Assembly: GCA_036397095.1 (NCBI GenBank)
Contig: DASWJQ010000033.1
Coordinates: 1 to 46,091, forward strand
Direction of reading: 5' to 3'
DNA length: 46,091 bases
Source of the DNA: DASWJQ01 sp036397095
GTDB lineage: Bacteria; Chloroflexota; Anaerolineae; Anaerolineales; E44-bin32
Position 1 is the first letter of the stretch, and the number at the start of each line of letters is the position of its first letter. A program made the translations under genes and the position numbers. Positions 15,075 through 23,197 of the stretch are shown in pieces. The notes under the pieces are model-generated. The model was given only the letters and a program-made list of their open reading frames with translations, was not told the origin of the DNA and did no database searches.

Positions 15075-16307
15075 TCAGCTGGCGTCAGGCTCGACCATGG
15101 TCGCCTCGGCCTCGACATGACCGTCGGCCAACCGGATGTCAAGCTGGTCACCGGCCGTCACCTGGCGGCTGGTCCGGACGATCTGGCCGGCCGCATCGCG
15201 CACGACGGCGTAACCCCGGGCCAACACGGCCGGCGGGCCAACGGCCCTTAAGGTTGAGGCCAAGCCATCCAGCCGCGAGCGCTGTAGACGCAGGCCCGAG
15301 ACCAGGCTGGCTCGCAACCGGCCTTCAAGCCCGTCAACTTGTTGGCGGTTGTTGGCGAGCTGGGCGCGCGGCGAGGCGGCTTGCAGCCGGTTGGCCAGCG
15401 TAGTCAGGCGCCAGCGCCGGTCGTCCAGTTCAACTGCCAGCCCATCGGCCAACACGCCGGCCAGCGCCGCCACCTCGGCCAGCAGCATTCGGCGATCCGG
15501 CACGGCGATTTCGGCGGCCGCCGTCGGCGTCGGCGCACGGCGGTCGGCCACAAAGTCGGCGATGGTGAAGTCGGTTTCGTGGCCGACCCCGGCCACGACC
15601 GGGACCTTCGATGCCGCCACCGCCCGGGCCAATCCTTCATCGTTGAACGCCGCCAGGTCTTCGATCGACCCGCCGCCGCGAACCAGCAGGATGACATCGA
15701 TATCTATGGCTTGGAGTGCAGACAAAGCCTCGATCAAGCCCGCCGGGGCTGCCTCTCCTTGAACGGGGCTTGGCGCCAGAACCACCTCGGCCAGCGGGTA
15801 GCGCCGGCGCAGCACATCAAGTGCATCCTGCAAGGCAGCTCCGGTCGGCGAGCTGACGATGCCAATCCGCCGCGGCCGGGCCGGCAGTTCCCGTTTGCGC
15901 TCGGGCGCAAACAAGCCCTCGGCTTCGAGCCGGTTCTTGAGATCGAGGAATGCCTGGTACAGCTCGCCTTCGCCCGCCTGGCGCAGCCGGTCGGCGTACA
16001 GTTGGTACTGACCGCCGGCCTCGTACAGACTGATATGGCCATGAACCTCATACGACTGGCCATCCTGCGGCAGGCTGCGCTGCTGGGCAACCTGGCCGCG
16101 CCACATCACACAGCGCAGGGTTGCGCCGGCATCTTTGAGTGTGAAGTACAAGTGGCCCGACGTAGGCCGCGAGACATTCGACACTTCGCCCTGCACCCAT
16201 AGGTCTTGCAGACGATAGTCGGCCTCGAACAACGAGCGCAAGTAATGCGTCAAGTCTGAGACCGACCATACCGAAGAATCGCTTGTCAAGAAGGAGGATT
16301 GGAACAT
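15075..16307 (-). CDS. xseA: Exodeoxyribonuclease VII large subunit
   Basis: 410 residues. The N-terminal OB fold (~15-110) starts WSVSDLTHYLRSLFEADYRLQDLWVQGEVSN and includes SGHLYFTLKDAGATLRCVMW. The catalytic domain (~125-320) has RRIGIVSSPTGAALQD, VILLVRGGGSIEDLAAFND, and PVVAGVGHETDFTIADFVADRRAPTPTAAAE, the family signature. A coiled-coil region follows, then the C-terminal VLARGYAVVRD. It cuts single-stranded DNA from either end with XseB. The ATG at 16307 is the only start that keeps the OB fold; it has no Shine-Dalgarno sequence. Confidence 0.96.
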   Translation of the reverse strand: MFQSSFLTSDSSVWSVSDLTHYLRSLFEADYRLQDLWVQGEVSNVSRPTSGHLYFTLKDAGATLRCVMWRGQVAQQRSLPQDGQSYEVHGHISLYEAGGQYQLYADRLRQAGEGELYQAFLDLKNRLEAEGLFAPERKRELPARPRRIGIVSSPTGAALQDALDVLRRRYPLAEVVLAPSPVQGEAAPAGLIEALSALQAIDIDVILLVRGGGSIEDLAAFNDEGLARAVAASKVPVVAGVGHETDFTIADFVADRRAPTPTAAAEIAVPDRRMLLAEVAALAGVLADGLAVELDDRRWRLTTLANRLQAASPRAQLANNRQQVDGLEGRLRASLVSGLRLQRSRLDGLASTLRAVGPPAVLARGYAVVRDAAGQIVRTSRQVTAGDQLDIRLADGHVEAEATMVEPDAS

Positions 16308-16318
16308 GTCTGGACGAA

Positions 16319-16347
16319 GGATAACGGCCGGCGCAAGCGCCTGTCAA
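16319..16347 (-). promoter_or_regulatory. Promoter of xseA (TTGACA-17-TTATCC)
   Basis: On the minus strand TTGACA (16342-16347) is followed after 17 nt by TTATCC (16319-16324). The predicted start lies only ~4 nt before the xseA ATG, giving an almost leaderless message. It overlaps the divergent pncC promoter region. Confidence 0.55.
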
Positions 16348-16354
16348 ACACCCG

Positions 16355-16360
16355 TATAAT
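16355..16360 (+). promoter_or_regulatory. -10 box (TATAAT) of pncC
   Basis: A perfect TATAAT lies 34 nt before the ATG at 16395, leaving a ~28-nt leader with AGGGAGG. The -35 is not well conserved. It is interleaved with the divergent xseA promoter. Confidence 0.6.
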
Positions 16361-16394
16361 ATGGGGCACGGGGGATATCCAGGGAGGCAATGGC

Positions 16395-16880
16395 ATGGCC
16401 GAATCACTTCAAACGAGTGTGGGTCAGGCGCTTAAGGCCCGTGGTTGGACCCTGTCGCTGGCCGAGTCCTGCACCGGCGGCCTGATCGGCCACCTCATGA
16501 CCGAGGTGCCGGGCGCCTCGGAGTACTTCCTGGGCGGAGTAATCTGCTATTCGGATCGGATTAAGATGGAACAGTTGGGCGTGGCCAAAGCAACGCTGGT
16601 GCGGGATGGCGCCGTCAGCGAGGAAACAGCCCGCCAAATGGCGCTTGGGGCGCGCGCCCGGTTGGGTGCCTCCTTCGGCCTGGCCGTCACCGGCATCGCC
16701 GGCCCCGATGGCGGCTCGGAGGCCAAACCGGTCGGCACGACTTGGATCGCCGTCGCCTCACCGGACGGCGAACAGGCGGCCCACTTTCACTTTGATGGCG
16801 ATCGAACTTCCATCAAACAGCAGGCCGCCGAGCAAGCCCTACGCTTCTTGTTGGCTGAGGTCAAAGCGGCCGGTGGTTGA
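16395..16880 (+). CDS. pncC: Nicotinamide-nucleotide amidohydrolase (CinA C-terminal domain family)
   Basis: 161 residues, the stand-alone CinA-C length. ATG at 16395 follows AGGGAGG (16381-16387). Motifs: LSLAESCTGGLIGHLMTEVPGAS, with the catalytic Ser and the CTGG loop; FLGGVICYSDRIKMEQLGV; then AVSEETARQMA and FGLAVTGIAGPDGGSEAKPVGTTWIA. The enzyme turns NMN back to nicotinate mononucleotide and ammonia in NAD recycling. The N-terminal CinA pyrophosphatase domain is absent. It overlaps the next small gene by 8 nt. Confidence 0.93.
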   Translation: MAESLQTSVGQALKARGWTLSLAESCTGGLIGHLMTEVPGASEYFLGGVICYSDRIKMEQLGVAKATLVRDGAVSEETARQMALGARARLGASFGLAVTGIAGPDGGSEAKPVGTTWIAVASPDGEQAAHFHFDGDRTSIKQQAAEQALRFLLAEVKAAGG

Positions 16881-17121
16881 GCCCATCGAGGTCGAGGTCC
16901 GGCTCAAGTGCCAGGCACCTGTGCCAGTTGCCTTTCGCGTGCGCGGCCAGCGGCGGACCATCACGGATGTCGGGCGCCAATGGCGCCAGGGCGGCGAACT
17001 CCACTACCTGGTGATGGCCGGGCCTCAGCGTGTCTTCGAACTTGCTTACCACCGGGATGAGGGCCGCTGGCGCTTGATCCGGGGACCCCAGGAATTCCTC
17101 CAGACGGACCCCACAGCCTAA
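16873..17121 (+). CDS. Small conserved protein, DUF6504-like
   Basis: 82 residues from a GTG at 16873, inside the end of pncC (8-nt overlap), so it is probably translationally coupled. The sequence is a short beta-rich protein: EPIEVEVRLKCQAPVPVAFRVRG, then ITDVGRQWR, and VFELAYHRDEGRWRLI. It resembles short proteins of the DUF6504 kind that occur next to DNA-repair genes (weak recall). No catalytic residues can be picked out. It shares the tetranucleotide CTAA with the convergent stop of the DCC gene. Confidence 0.65.
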   Translation: MVEPIEVEVRLKCQAPVPVAFRVRGQRRTITDVGRQWRQGGELHYLVMAGPQRVFELAYHRDEGRWRLIRGPQEFLQTDPTA

Positions 17122-17525
17122 CCGGATCGGTCGCACCGCTCGGGGTGTGCTTGGCAGTAGGGAGTCACACCGGGCAAGCGGCTGCGCCAGCGCGCTACCA
17201 ACCGGTAGCCAGCATCCGCTGCCCAGCGCACGGGGGCCAGCCGATACAGGCTAAGCAAGAAGGGCCAATCCCGGCCCAGGGTCAGCCCGGCCACCAGGGC
17301 GGCAGCGCCCCGGTAGTGCCTGCCGGACTGATCGACGGCCCAGGCCGCCTGCTCGCAATCCCGGCGGCTGACACCGGTCGGCCCCCGCAGGTCGTTTGAT
17401 TGGCATGGAGCGACCCGCAATTGGCCGCTGCGATCGTGGGATGCCAGCCAATGGGCGGCCCAGGTGCAGAAACCGCAGTATCCATCAAACAGTAGGGTCA
17501 GCCGGACTGGTCGTTGATCAGCCAC
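17118..17525 (-). CDS. DCC-family thiol-disulfide oxidoreductase-like protein (DUF393)
   Basis: 135 residues from a GTG at 17525. The family motif is at the start: LTLLFDGYCGFCTWAAHWL, the DGxCxxC box, followed by RVAPCQSND and further on FLLSLYRLAP and YRLVARWR. A late Cys pair (YCQAHPERC) is also present. Members of this family are thioredoxin-like and are thought to act in thiol exchange, but few have been characterised. It is transcribed alone after the sigA terminator region on the same strand. Confidence 0.85.
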   Translation of the reverse strand: MADQRPVRLTLLFDGYCGFCTWAAHWLASHDRSGQLRVAPCQSNDLRGPTGVSRRDCEQAAWAVDQSGRHYRGAAALVAGLTLGRDWPFLLSLYRLAPVRWAADAGYRLVARWRSRLPGVTPYCQAHPERCDRSG

Positions 17526-17538
17526 TGGGCCTCGCTAG

Positions 17539-17568
17539 GAAAACTAAGGGGGCGGCCTTGGCCGCCCC
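17539..17568 (-). terminator. Intrinsic terminator downstream of sigA
   Basis: On the minus strand GGGGCGGCC and GGCCGCCCC form a 9-bp stem with a 2-nt AA centre, followed by CTTAGTTTTCC. It lies 27 nt after the sigA stop. Confidence 0.8.
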
Positions 17569-17595
17569 GCTTGATCGTCCCAAAGTCAAACCGTA

Positions 17596-18771
17596 TCAGG
17601 CTAAATAATCGCGCAGTTGGCGCGCCCGTCGCGGATGGCGCAAGCGGCGCAACGCTTTGCCCTCGATCTGGCGGATGCGCTCGCGCGTCAGGCCGAACTT
17701 CTGGCCGACCTCTTCTAGCGTGTAAGGGCGGCCGTTGTGCAAGCCGAAGCGCAGCCGCAAAATACGGGCTTCGCGCGGGCTCAGGGTCGACAGAACCTCT
17801 TCGATCTTGTCGCGCAGCAGGTTTTGGTAGGCGCTTTGGGTCGGCGTCGGTGTGTTCTCGTCTTCGACAAACGAACCGAGTTCCGAGTCTTCTTCCTCGC
17901 CAACCGGTGTCTCCAGCGAAAGCGGGCGCCAGGAGACCCGCATCATCCACTGCACCTTGCGCGAATCGACGCCCAACTTTTCGGCGATTTCATCGGGCGT
18001 CGCCTTGCGCCCCAGTTCCTGTTCCATCTGGCGCGCCACCTTGTACAGCCGGCGGATTCGATCGGACATGTGGACCGGCACCCGGATGGTGCGTCCCTGG
18101 TCGGCAATGGCCCGCGTGATCGTCTGACGGATCCACCAGGTGGCGTAGGTGCTGAAGCGAAAGCCGCGCGTATAGTCGAACTTTTCGACGGCCTTCATCA
18201 GGCCCAGATTGCCTTCCTGAATCAGGTCGAGAAACGGCACACCGCGGCTCATGTACTTCTTGGCGATGCTAACGACCAGGCGGGTGTTGGCCTTGATCAG
18301 GTGGTCGCGCGCCCCGCGTGCGTCCTCGATATGCCTCTGCGATTCGTCGCGCGTCTCGCGCGACGGGTTGCCGTTCAACTTGGCCAGTTTGGCCTCGGCC
18401 AACTTGCCCCGCTCAATGCGTTTGGCCAGGTCGACCTCTTCCTCGGTTGTCAGCAGGGGGACGCGCGCCATCTCCTTAAGGTAGAGGCCGACGGTGTCGT
18501 CGGTCGAGATAGCACTCAGATCGATCGATTCGGCTTCGTCCGAGTCGTTGTTGGCCCGCAGGTGGACCGGGACCTGTTCCGAGTCTTCGTAGACCTCGAT
18601 GCCCGAACCCTGAAAGAAGGCCACCAGGCGCTCGACCCGCTCATCGCTCTCCTCGGCCTCGGGGAAGACCTCGAGCAGGTCTTCGACGGTGATGTAGCCC
18701 TGAATATCGCCCTTCTCAAAGAGAATGGCGAAGGCCTCCCGCGTCTTCCAGCGCTCCGTGGCAATGCTCAT
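17596..18771 (-). CDS. sigA: Primary sigma factor of RNA polymerase
   Basis: 391 residues. Region 1.1 remnant ~10-60 (ILFEKGDIQGYITVEDLLEVFP); region 1.2 ~90-120 (DDTVGLYLKEMARVPLLT); region 2 ~165-240 with LRKANTRLVVS-type start (LIKANTRLVVSIAKKYMSRGVPFLDLIQEGN), the -10 melting part GFRFSTYATWWIRQTITRAI; region 3 with VPVHMSDRIRRLYKV; region 4 helix-turn-helix TLEEVGQKFGLTRERIRQIEGKALRRLRHP, which reads the -35 box. GGAGGAG lies 7 nt before the ATG. There is no long non-conserved insert, as in Gram-positive-like SigA. It follows the DUF177 gene by 49 nt and ends at a clear terminator. The -35/-10 boxes found in this window are of its type. Confidence 0.97.
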   Translation of the reverse strand: MSIATERWKTREAFAILFEKGDIQGYITVEDLLEVFPEAEESDERVERLVAFFQGSGIEVYEDSEQVPVHLRANNDSDEAESIDLSAISTDDTVGLYLKEMARVPLLTTEEEVDLAKRIERGKLAEAKLAKLNGNPSRETRDESQRHIEDARGARDHLIKANTRLVVSIAKKYMSRGVPFLDLIQEGNLGLMKAVEKFDYTRGFRFSTYATWWIRQTITRAIADQGRTIRVPVHMSDRIRRLYKVARQMEQELGRKATPDEIAEKLGVDSRKVQWMMRVSWRPLSLETPVGEEEDSELGSFVEDENTPTPTQSAYQNLLRDKIEEVLSTLSPREARILRLRFGLHNGRPYTLEEVGQKFGLTRERIRQIEGKALRRLRHPRRARQLRDYLA

Positions 18772-18820
18772 CCGGTCGCTCCTCCGCGGTCAACGATCGG
18801 CTTGCATCTTCCCGAAACCG

Positions 18821-19339
18821 TCAAGCGTCGCCCAACAGACTTTTTAGCGGCGCAAAACGGGGGTCTATCGATTCTTGTGGGTGGGAGCATTCCTGCTCGT
18901 TCCGGTTGTTGCCGCAGACCGGGCACAAGCCGCGGCATTCAGGACGGCACACCGGTTGGAGCGGAACGTTCAACAGAATCATCTCCCGCAGGAGCGGGTT
19001 GAGGTCCAGAATCCCAGTTTCCGGGATCGTCAGAATTGGGTCCTCCGCCTTGTCAGGCGGGTACACAAAGAGCTCGGCCAGCTCCGGCGCCAGTGCTTGG
19101 TCGATCGGCTCGAGGCAGCGGGAACATTCAACGGGGTAGCTGCAGTGCAGCGTGCCCTCGAGGTAGATGCCTTGGGCCGTGCGGGTCAGCCTTAAGTCAC
19201 CGTGCAGGTCCTTGACGGCAAACTCGCCGGCGACCTGCACCAAGGGGTGGTCGAATTCAAAAACACGGCTGAAGCCGACGCTCTCATGGAGCACGAATCC
19301 GACATTCAACCGCAAAGGGCTGTGAGATTCTCGATTCAC
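18821..19339 (-). CDS. DUF177 (YceD-like) protein
   Basis: 172 residues from GTG at 19339. Family signs: CSYPVECSRCLEPIDQALAPELAELF, DLNPLLREMILLNVPLQPVCRPECRGLCPVCGNNRN, and IDPRFAPLKSLL. The four-Cys cluster (CxxxCxxLCxxCG) probably binds zinc. Relatives act in 23S rRNA/ribosome assembly in bacteria and plastids, often before rpmF, which is absent here. The start is uncertain: a promoter at 19378-19406 rules out the longer GTG at 19387; a TTG a little further in, at the conserved RLNVGF, is possible. It forms a unit with sigA. Confidence 0.85.
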   Translation of the reverse strand: MNRESHSPLRLNVGFVLHESVGFSRVFEFDHPLVQVAGEFAVKDLHGDLRLTRTAQGIYLEGTLHCSYPVECSRCLEPIDQALAPELAELFVYPPDKAEDPILTIPETGILDLNPLLREMILLNVPLQPVCRPECRGLCPVCGNNRNEQECSHPQESIDPRFAPLKSLLGDA

Positions 19340-19377
19340 ACCAACGCCAAGCGGTAGAGATTCCAAAAAGCGGTCGT

Positions 19378-19406
19378 ATTGTAGCACAGTTACCTGGGTG
19401 AATCAA
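19378..19406 (-). promoter_or_regulatory. SigA-type promoter of the DUF177-sigA unit
   Basis: On the minus strand TTGATT (19401-19406), 17-nt spacer, TACAAT (19378-19383). Transcription would start near 19371, about 30 nt before the chosen GTG. This decides against the upstream GTG at 19387. Confidence 0.75.
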
Positions 19407-19539
19407 GAAATGACCTATTTACTTAACATAAATGCGTCCGAGGCTGGCCCAGACTCACCAGATGTGGAACACTTGTCCGGGGGTACCCCCACAGCTTCAG
19501 GTTTGGTCCTGTGCGAGTAGTCATCGGAGGCAATCCGGC

Positions 19540-20151
19540 ATGAGCCGCCTGCTGCTGGCGACCAACAACCCGGGCAAGGTCCGCGAAATGCGGTTGCTGC
19601 TTGCCTCATCCGACGCCAGCCTGCTGACCCCTGCCGACCTGGCGCTCGACCTGAAGTTGGCTGAAACCGGGGAAGACTACGCCGCCAACGCGCGGCTCAA
19701 GGCACTCGGCTTCGCCCGCGCCGGCAATGTGCTGGCTGTGGGCGATGACAGCGGACTAGAAGTTGAGGCCCTTGACGGCGCACCAGGGCTGTTTTCGGCC
19801 CGGGTGGCCGGCCCTGGAGCCGGCGATGCCGACCGACGCCGGCGCTTGTTGGCTCAGTTGGCGGTCCATGAGCCTCCCTGGCCCGCCCGCTTCGTCTGTG
19901 CAATGGCCTTGGCGGCCCCCAGTGGTGTGATCGCCGTTACCCGAGGCGAGTGCCACGGTCACATCATCGGCGAGGAACGCGGTCAGGGAGGCTTTGGCTA
20001 CGATCCAATCTTTCTCGTGGAAGACAGCGGCCAGACCATGGCCGAGTTGAGCGAAGCCCACAAGAACCAGATCAGCCACCGTGCGCGAGCCGCCCAAACC
20101 CTGCTTCCGATTCTGGTGGAAAAGTTGCGCGCGGACCAAGCGTCAGGCTAA
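19540..20151 (+). CDS. rdgB: Non-canonical purine NTP pyrophosphatase (RdgB/HAM1)
   Basis: 203 residues. ATG at 19540 has GGAGG at 19526-19530. The first motif is LLLATNNPGKVREM, then TGEDYAANARLKA, the metal-binding VGDDSGLEVEALDGAPGLFSAR, GGFGYDPIFLVE, and at the end MAELSEAHKNQISHRARA. It hydrolyses ITP, dITP and XTP to monophosphates and keeps deaminated purines out of nucleic acids. It is divergent from DUF177-sigA and converges on the hydrolase gene, sharing CTAA at the stops. A perfect palindrome, GGGGGTACCCCC, sits in its leader at 19479-19490. Confidence 0.95.
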   Translation: MSRLLLATNNPGKVREMRLLLASSDASLLTPADLALDLKLAETGEDYAANARLKALGFARAGNVLAVGDDSGLEVEALDGAPGLFSARVAGPGAGDADRRRRLLAQLAVHEPPWPARFVCAMALAAPSGVIAVTRGECHGHIIGEERGQGGFGYDPIFLVEDSGQTMAELSEAHKNQISHRARAAQTLLPILVEKLRADQASG

Positions 20152-20930
20152 CCGTCGGCCCGCTGCTGAAGTGTCCGGACGAACTGGCAGATGTGCTGGG
20201 CGACGGCCTGTGGCGCCTCAAGCATCAGCATATGGCCGGCCCCGGTGATCACCTCGAGCCGGCCGTTCGCCAATCCAGCGGCCAGTTCTTGCGACAGGTG
20301 CAGCGGGATCAACTGATCCCTGTCGCCGGCGATGACCAGGGCCGGCGCCTCAATCTCCGACAGACGGCGCCGCATGTCAAAGTTATCGCTGGCCTGGAAA
20401 TCGAGCAGGAAGGCCTTTGGATTCCCGGCCGCAAGCTGGCGGGCCACCTGTTGATGCAAGCCAGGCGGGGCTTGGTCGCCGAAGGCTGAGCCCAGCACCA
20501 GATCAATGGCCCGCTGGTGCCCGCCGCCAGCGGAGGCGGCTTCCAGGATGGCCGGCGCCACCCGGATGCGGGCCGCGCTGGCTACCAGGATTAACCCCGC
20601 GATTCGCCGCGGTTGTCGCAGCGCCAGCACGAGGGCGATGGCGCCGCCCATCGAGTGGCCGGCCAGCACCACCGGGGGCAGTGCCAGCTGATCGAGCCAG
20701 CCCGCCAGGCGCTCGGCATGCCCGCTAAGGGTGCCTTCAGCTGGGCCGACCGACTGGCCGTGCCCCGGTAGATCGGGGGCGTAGACCCGGATGCCTTCAA
20801 GCCGGCGCACCTGGGGCGGCCACGACAGGTGGCTGCCGCCAGCCCCATGCACAAGAACAAGCGGCGGAGCCGGGAGATCGGCTCCGCCGCGTGGATGCTG
20901 CCAGGAATGCAGGCTGTTCGACTCAGCCAA
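20148..20930 (-). CDS. Alpha/beta hydrolase
   Basis: 260 residues from a TTG at 20930, which overlaps the trxB stop by 8 nt; no other start keeps the first strand. The catalytic triad can be followed: nucleophile Ser in LAGHSMGGAIAL, Asp in AGDRDQLIPL, His in ITGAGHMLMLEAP. The oxyanion segment is LVHGAGGSHLSW, followed by YAPDLPGHGQS. A cap of ~70 residues lies between. The fold covers esterases, C-C hydrolases and haloperoxidases; the substrate is unknown. It is the last gene of the seven-gene run from the metallopeptidase. Confidence 0.88.
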   Translation of the reverse strand: MAESNSLHSWQHPRGGADLPAPPLVLVHGAGGSHLSWPPQVRRLEGIRVYAPDLPGHGQSVGPAEGTLSGHAERLAGWLDQLALPPVVLAGHSMGGAIALVLALRQPRRIAGLILVASAARIRVAPAILEAASAGGGHQRAIDLVLGSAFGDQAPPGLHQQVARQLAAGNPKAFLLDFQASDNFDMRRRLSEIEAPALVIAGDRDQLIPLHLSQELAAGLANGRLEVITGAGHMLMLEAPQAVAQHICQFVRTLQQRADG

Positions 20931-21855
20931 GCGTATCCGGATCTTCTAGCCAGCGTTCGCACATCATGGCCGCTGCCGTCGCCTGACCCACCGAGGTCGA
21001 GATCTGGCGATACTTCGGATCCATGATTTCGCCAGCGGCGAATACGCCGCGCACACTCGTCATCATGTTATCGTCGACCTGCACATAATTGCGCTCATCC
21101 AACGCAAGCTGCCCCTTGAACAGGTCGGAGTTTGGATAGTGGCCAATGAAGATGAACACGCCATCGATGTCCATTTTTTCGGCCTGATCCGTCTTCACAT
21201 TGCGGAGGCGGACGGATTCGACTGATCCGTTGCCCGCGATCTCCTCGATGACCGTATCCCAGACGAAGTGGATCTTCTCATTTTCCCGGGCGCGTTGCTT
21301 AAGACGGTCATTGGCCCGCAGTTCATCGCGCCGGTGAATGACCTGGATATCATTGGCGAAGCGCGTCAGGAACAGGCTTTCTTCGATGGCCGAGTCCCCG
21401 CCACCGACGACGATCACGTCCTTCTCACGGAAGAAGAACCCGTCGCAGGTCGCACAGAATGAAACCCCCTTGCCGATGAACTTTTCCTCACCGGGGACCC
21501 CCAGTCGTTTGGGGGAGGCGCCGGAGGCGATAATCACGGCCTGGGCCTCAATCTCTTCGCCGTAAGTCTTGATCATGAACGGCGGTCCGTCGCCGAAGGC
21601 AATCTCGGTCACCTCGTCGATCAGGATTTCGGCACCGAAGCGTTCGGCATGTTTCTGCATCCGCTCGACCAGCTCGGGACCGGTCGAGCCCTCCGGGAAA
21701 CCAGGATAGTTCTCGACTTCCCAGGTGATCGATATCTGTCCGCCAAGCTGATTGCCCGAAATGACGAGTGGCTTCAGGTTGGCGCGACCGGTATACAGGG
21801 CGGCCGTCAAGCCGGCCGGCCCGGATCCAATGATGGCAACTTCTTCCTTGCGCAT
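20923..21855 (-). CDS. trxB: Thioredoxin-disulfide reductase
   Basis: 310 residues. FAD-binding GxGxxG at the start (VAIIGSGPAGLTAALYTGRANL), the redox pair CATC in VSFCATCDGFFFREKDVIVVGGGDSAIEES, the NADPH-binding GGGDSA, and the closing FAD motif GVFAAGEIMDPKYRQISTSVGQATAAA. It transfers electrons from NADPH to thioredoxin. GAGGTAGGA lies directly before the ATG. In GVFAAGEI the usual Asp of the GD motif is replaced by Glu. It is sixth in the run, 19 nt after the zinc-ribbon gene. Confidence 0.95.
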   Translation of the reverse strand: MRKEEVAIIGSGPAGLTAALYTGRANLKPLVISGNQLGGQISITWEVENYPGFPEGSTGPELVERMQKHAERFGAEILIDEVTEIAFGDGPPFMIKTYGEEIEAQAVIIASGASPKRLGVPGEEKFIGKGVSFCATCDGFFFREKDVIVVGGGDSAIEESLFLTRFANDIQVIHRRDELRANDRLKQRARENEKIHFVWDTVIEEIAGNGSVESVRLRNVKTDQAEKMDIDGVFIFIGHYPNSDLFKGQLALDERNYVQVDDNMMTSVRGVFAAGEIMDPKYRQISTSVGQATAAAMMCERWLEDPDTLG

Positions 21856-21874
21856 TCCTACCTCGATTGGGTGT

Positions 21875-22108
21875 CTAAAGAAGGTCCAGCTGCTCGACCA
21901 GCGGCCGAACCTTATGCTGCAACCACCACAAGGGCGCCCGCGTCAGCACCTTGCCTTCGGCGTTGATCAGCGGCCGGCGACAGGGATCGTCGGGGTCCCC
22001 TGGCCGGCAAGTAAGAACCTCGGTACCACAATTGACACAGGCACCGGCCGCCTCGCCCGGTGACAAGCAATTGGGGCATAGAAAGATTTGCGAAACCTGC
22101 TCAAGCAT
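21875..22108 (-). CDS. Small zinc-ribbon protein
   Basis: 77 residues from ATG at 22108, ten nt after the preceding stop. The only visible domain is a zinc ribbon: IFLCPNCLSPG, then ACVNCGTEV (CxxC...CxxC), with a further Cys pair in LTCRPGDPDDPCRRP. The tail is hydrophilic to amphipathic (APLWWLQHKVRPLVEQL) without a membrane segment. I do not recognise the family. An upstream ATG at 22147 overlaps the previous gene and is less likely. Context: between two membrane proteins and trxB. Confidence 0.65.
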   Translation of the reverse strand: MLEQVSQIFLCPNCLSPGEAAGACVNCGTEVLTCRPGDPDDPCRRPLINAEGKVLTRAPLWWLQHKVRPLVEQLDLL

Positions 22109-22118
22109 CCTCAATCGG

Positions 22119-22574
22119 TCATTTCTCTGCACGGACGTTGGCTTCATTGTATTCGACTCGGCTAACCCCATCAATGAACGGTCGTTCGCGCGGGCCGGCA
22201 ATCAGCAGCCGCGCCGCCGACATCAGCAGACCAATCGCTGCCCACACCGGCGCGCGGGCCAACACCCAGCGTATCTGGTCCAGGTTGAAATCCGCCACCG
22301 GATGACTGTGCAACGCCACCTTGACGAACATCAACACGACCGCCAACGCCGGCACACTCGCCCCGGCCAGCAAGCCCAGTCCAAGGCTAAGGGGCCAACG
22401 CATGGCGCGCAACGGATCCTTCCAGCGGCGTAAGAGGGTCAACGTTCCGGCAACCACCAGGGCCAGCGCCACCAGCAGCGGGCCGTTGGTGCTGCGGTCT
22501 TCCAGTCCGAGCCAAACCAACCAACCAAGACCGGCTACAAGCCAGGCCAGGCGAGCGGGCCAGCGGCGGGTCAT
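22119..22574 (-). CDS. Small integral membrane protein, unknown
   Basis: 151 residues with four predicted helices: LAWLVAGLGWLVWLGL, LLVALALVVAGTLTLL, PLSLGLGLLAGASVPALAVVLMFVKVAL, and WVLARAPVWAAIGLLMSAARLL. Starts with Arg residues (TRRW) and ends with a hydrophilic tail. A His-Ser-His (LHSHPVADF) follows the third helix, facing a compartment interface. I do not recognise the family. It overlaps the preceding membrane gene by ATGA, which suggests coupled translation and a joint complex. Confidence 0.75.
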   Translation of the reverse strand: MTRRWPARLAWLVAGLGWLVWLGLEDRSTNGPLLVALALVVAGTLTLLRRWKDPLRAMRWPLSLGLGLLAGASVPALAVVLMFVKVALHSHPVADFNLDQIRWVLARAPVWAAIGLLMSAARLLIAGPRERPFIDGVSRVEYNEANVRAEK

Positions 22575-23191
22575 GTGGCTGCCACCGCTTCCGTCGGTTC
22601 AAACACGGTCAACAAGCATGCCTGGAAGGCCGCTGTGAGCAGCAGATTGCCGGTCAGGGCGAATGCGATCGTCGAGCCGGCCAATCTGGCCAACGTCAGG
22701 CAGGTGTCGGGCCGGTCCCGCTGCTCGGGCCGCCACAGCTGGTGGCGTATGACCCACTCAATCAGGCCCAAGCCAAGACCGGCTGCCAGCCCCATTGGAA
22801 GGTTGACCAGCCACAACTGACCGGCGGCGCGGTACAGTGCCCAGCGTGGTTCGTCGAGCAGCGCCCGATCGACGCGGATCGGGGGCAGTTCAAGCGTCAG
22901 TTGCTGGCGCAACCGGTGGGCAAGAAAGACCAGGCCAGCCAGCAGAACCGCAGACAGGGACCAACCTAGCCATCCAGCGCGCCCATACAGTCCCATGGCG
23001 TCCGCCGAAACCGAACCCAACAGGACGGCCAGATAGGGCAAGGCTAGGCCGTAGAGCCACGGGCCAATTTCCGGCAGGATCCAGGCTCGCTCCCCGAGTC
23101 GGTCCGCCAGCTGCGAGCCGAGCCAGCGGGCCAGCTGCCAACCGCTGACAGCCAGGACTACCCAAAAGATTTCAGCACCGAATGCGGCCAT
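22571..23191 (-). CDS. Integral membrane protein, unknown
   Basis: 206 residues with about five hydrophobic helices: IFWVVLAVSGWQLARWLGS, ILPEIGPWLYGLALPYLAVLLGS, LGWSLSAVLLAGLVFLAHRL, LWLVNLPMGLAAGLGLGLIEWVI, and SGLTGNLLLTAAFQACLLT-like (STIAFALTGNLLLTAAFQACLL). The loop after helix 3 is charged (RQQLTLELPPIRVDRALLDEPRW). It starts 6 nt after the kinase stop and ends with ATGA into the next membrane gene. A CPBP-like or lipid-facing role is possible, but the EExxxR/HxxxD motifs of CPBP are not seen. Unknown function. Confidence 0.75.
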   Translation of the reverse strand: MAAFGAEIFWVVLAVSGWQLARWLGSQLADRLGERAWILPEIGPWLYGLALPYLAVLLGSVSADAMGLYGRAGWLGWSLSAVLLAGLVFLAHRLRQQLTLELPPIRVDRALLDEPRWALYRAAGQLWLVNLPMGLAAGLGLGLIEWVIRHQLWRPEQRDRPDTCLTLARLAGSTIAFALTGNLLLTAAFQACLLTVFEPTEAVAAT

Positions 23192-23197
23192 GTCGGA

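Noticed and set aside
17737..19002. Plus-strand open frame of 421 codons
   Set aside because: It is antisense to sigA and the DUF177 gene, both certain.
18821..19387. Longer start of the DUF177 gene at 19387
   Set aside because: The -10 box at 19378-19383 places the transcript start downstream of this codon.
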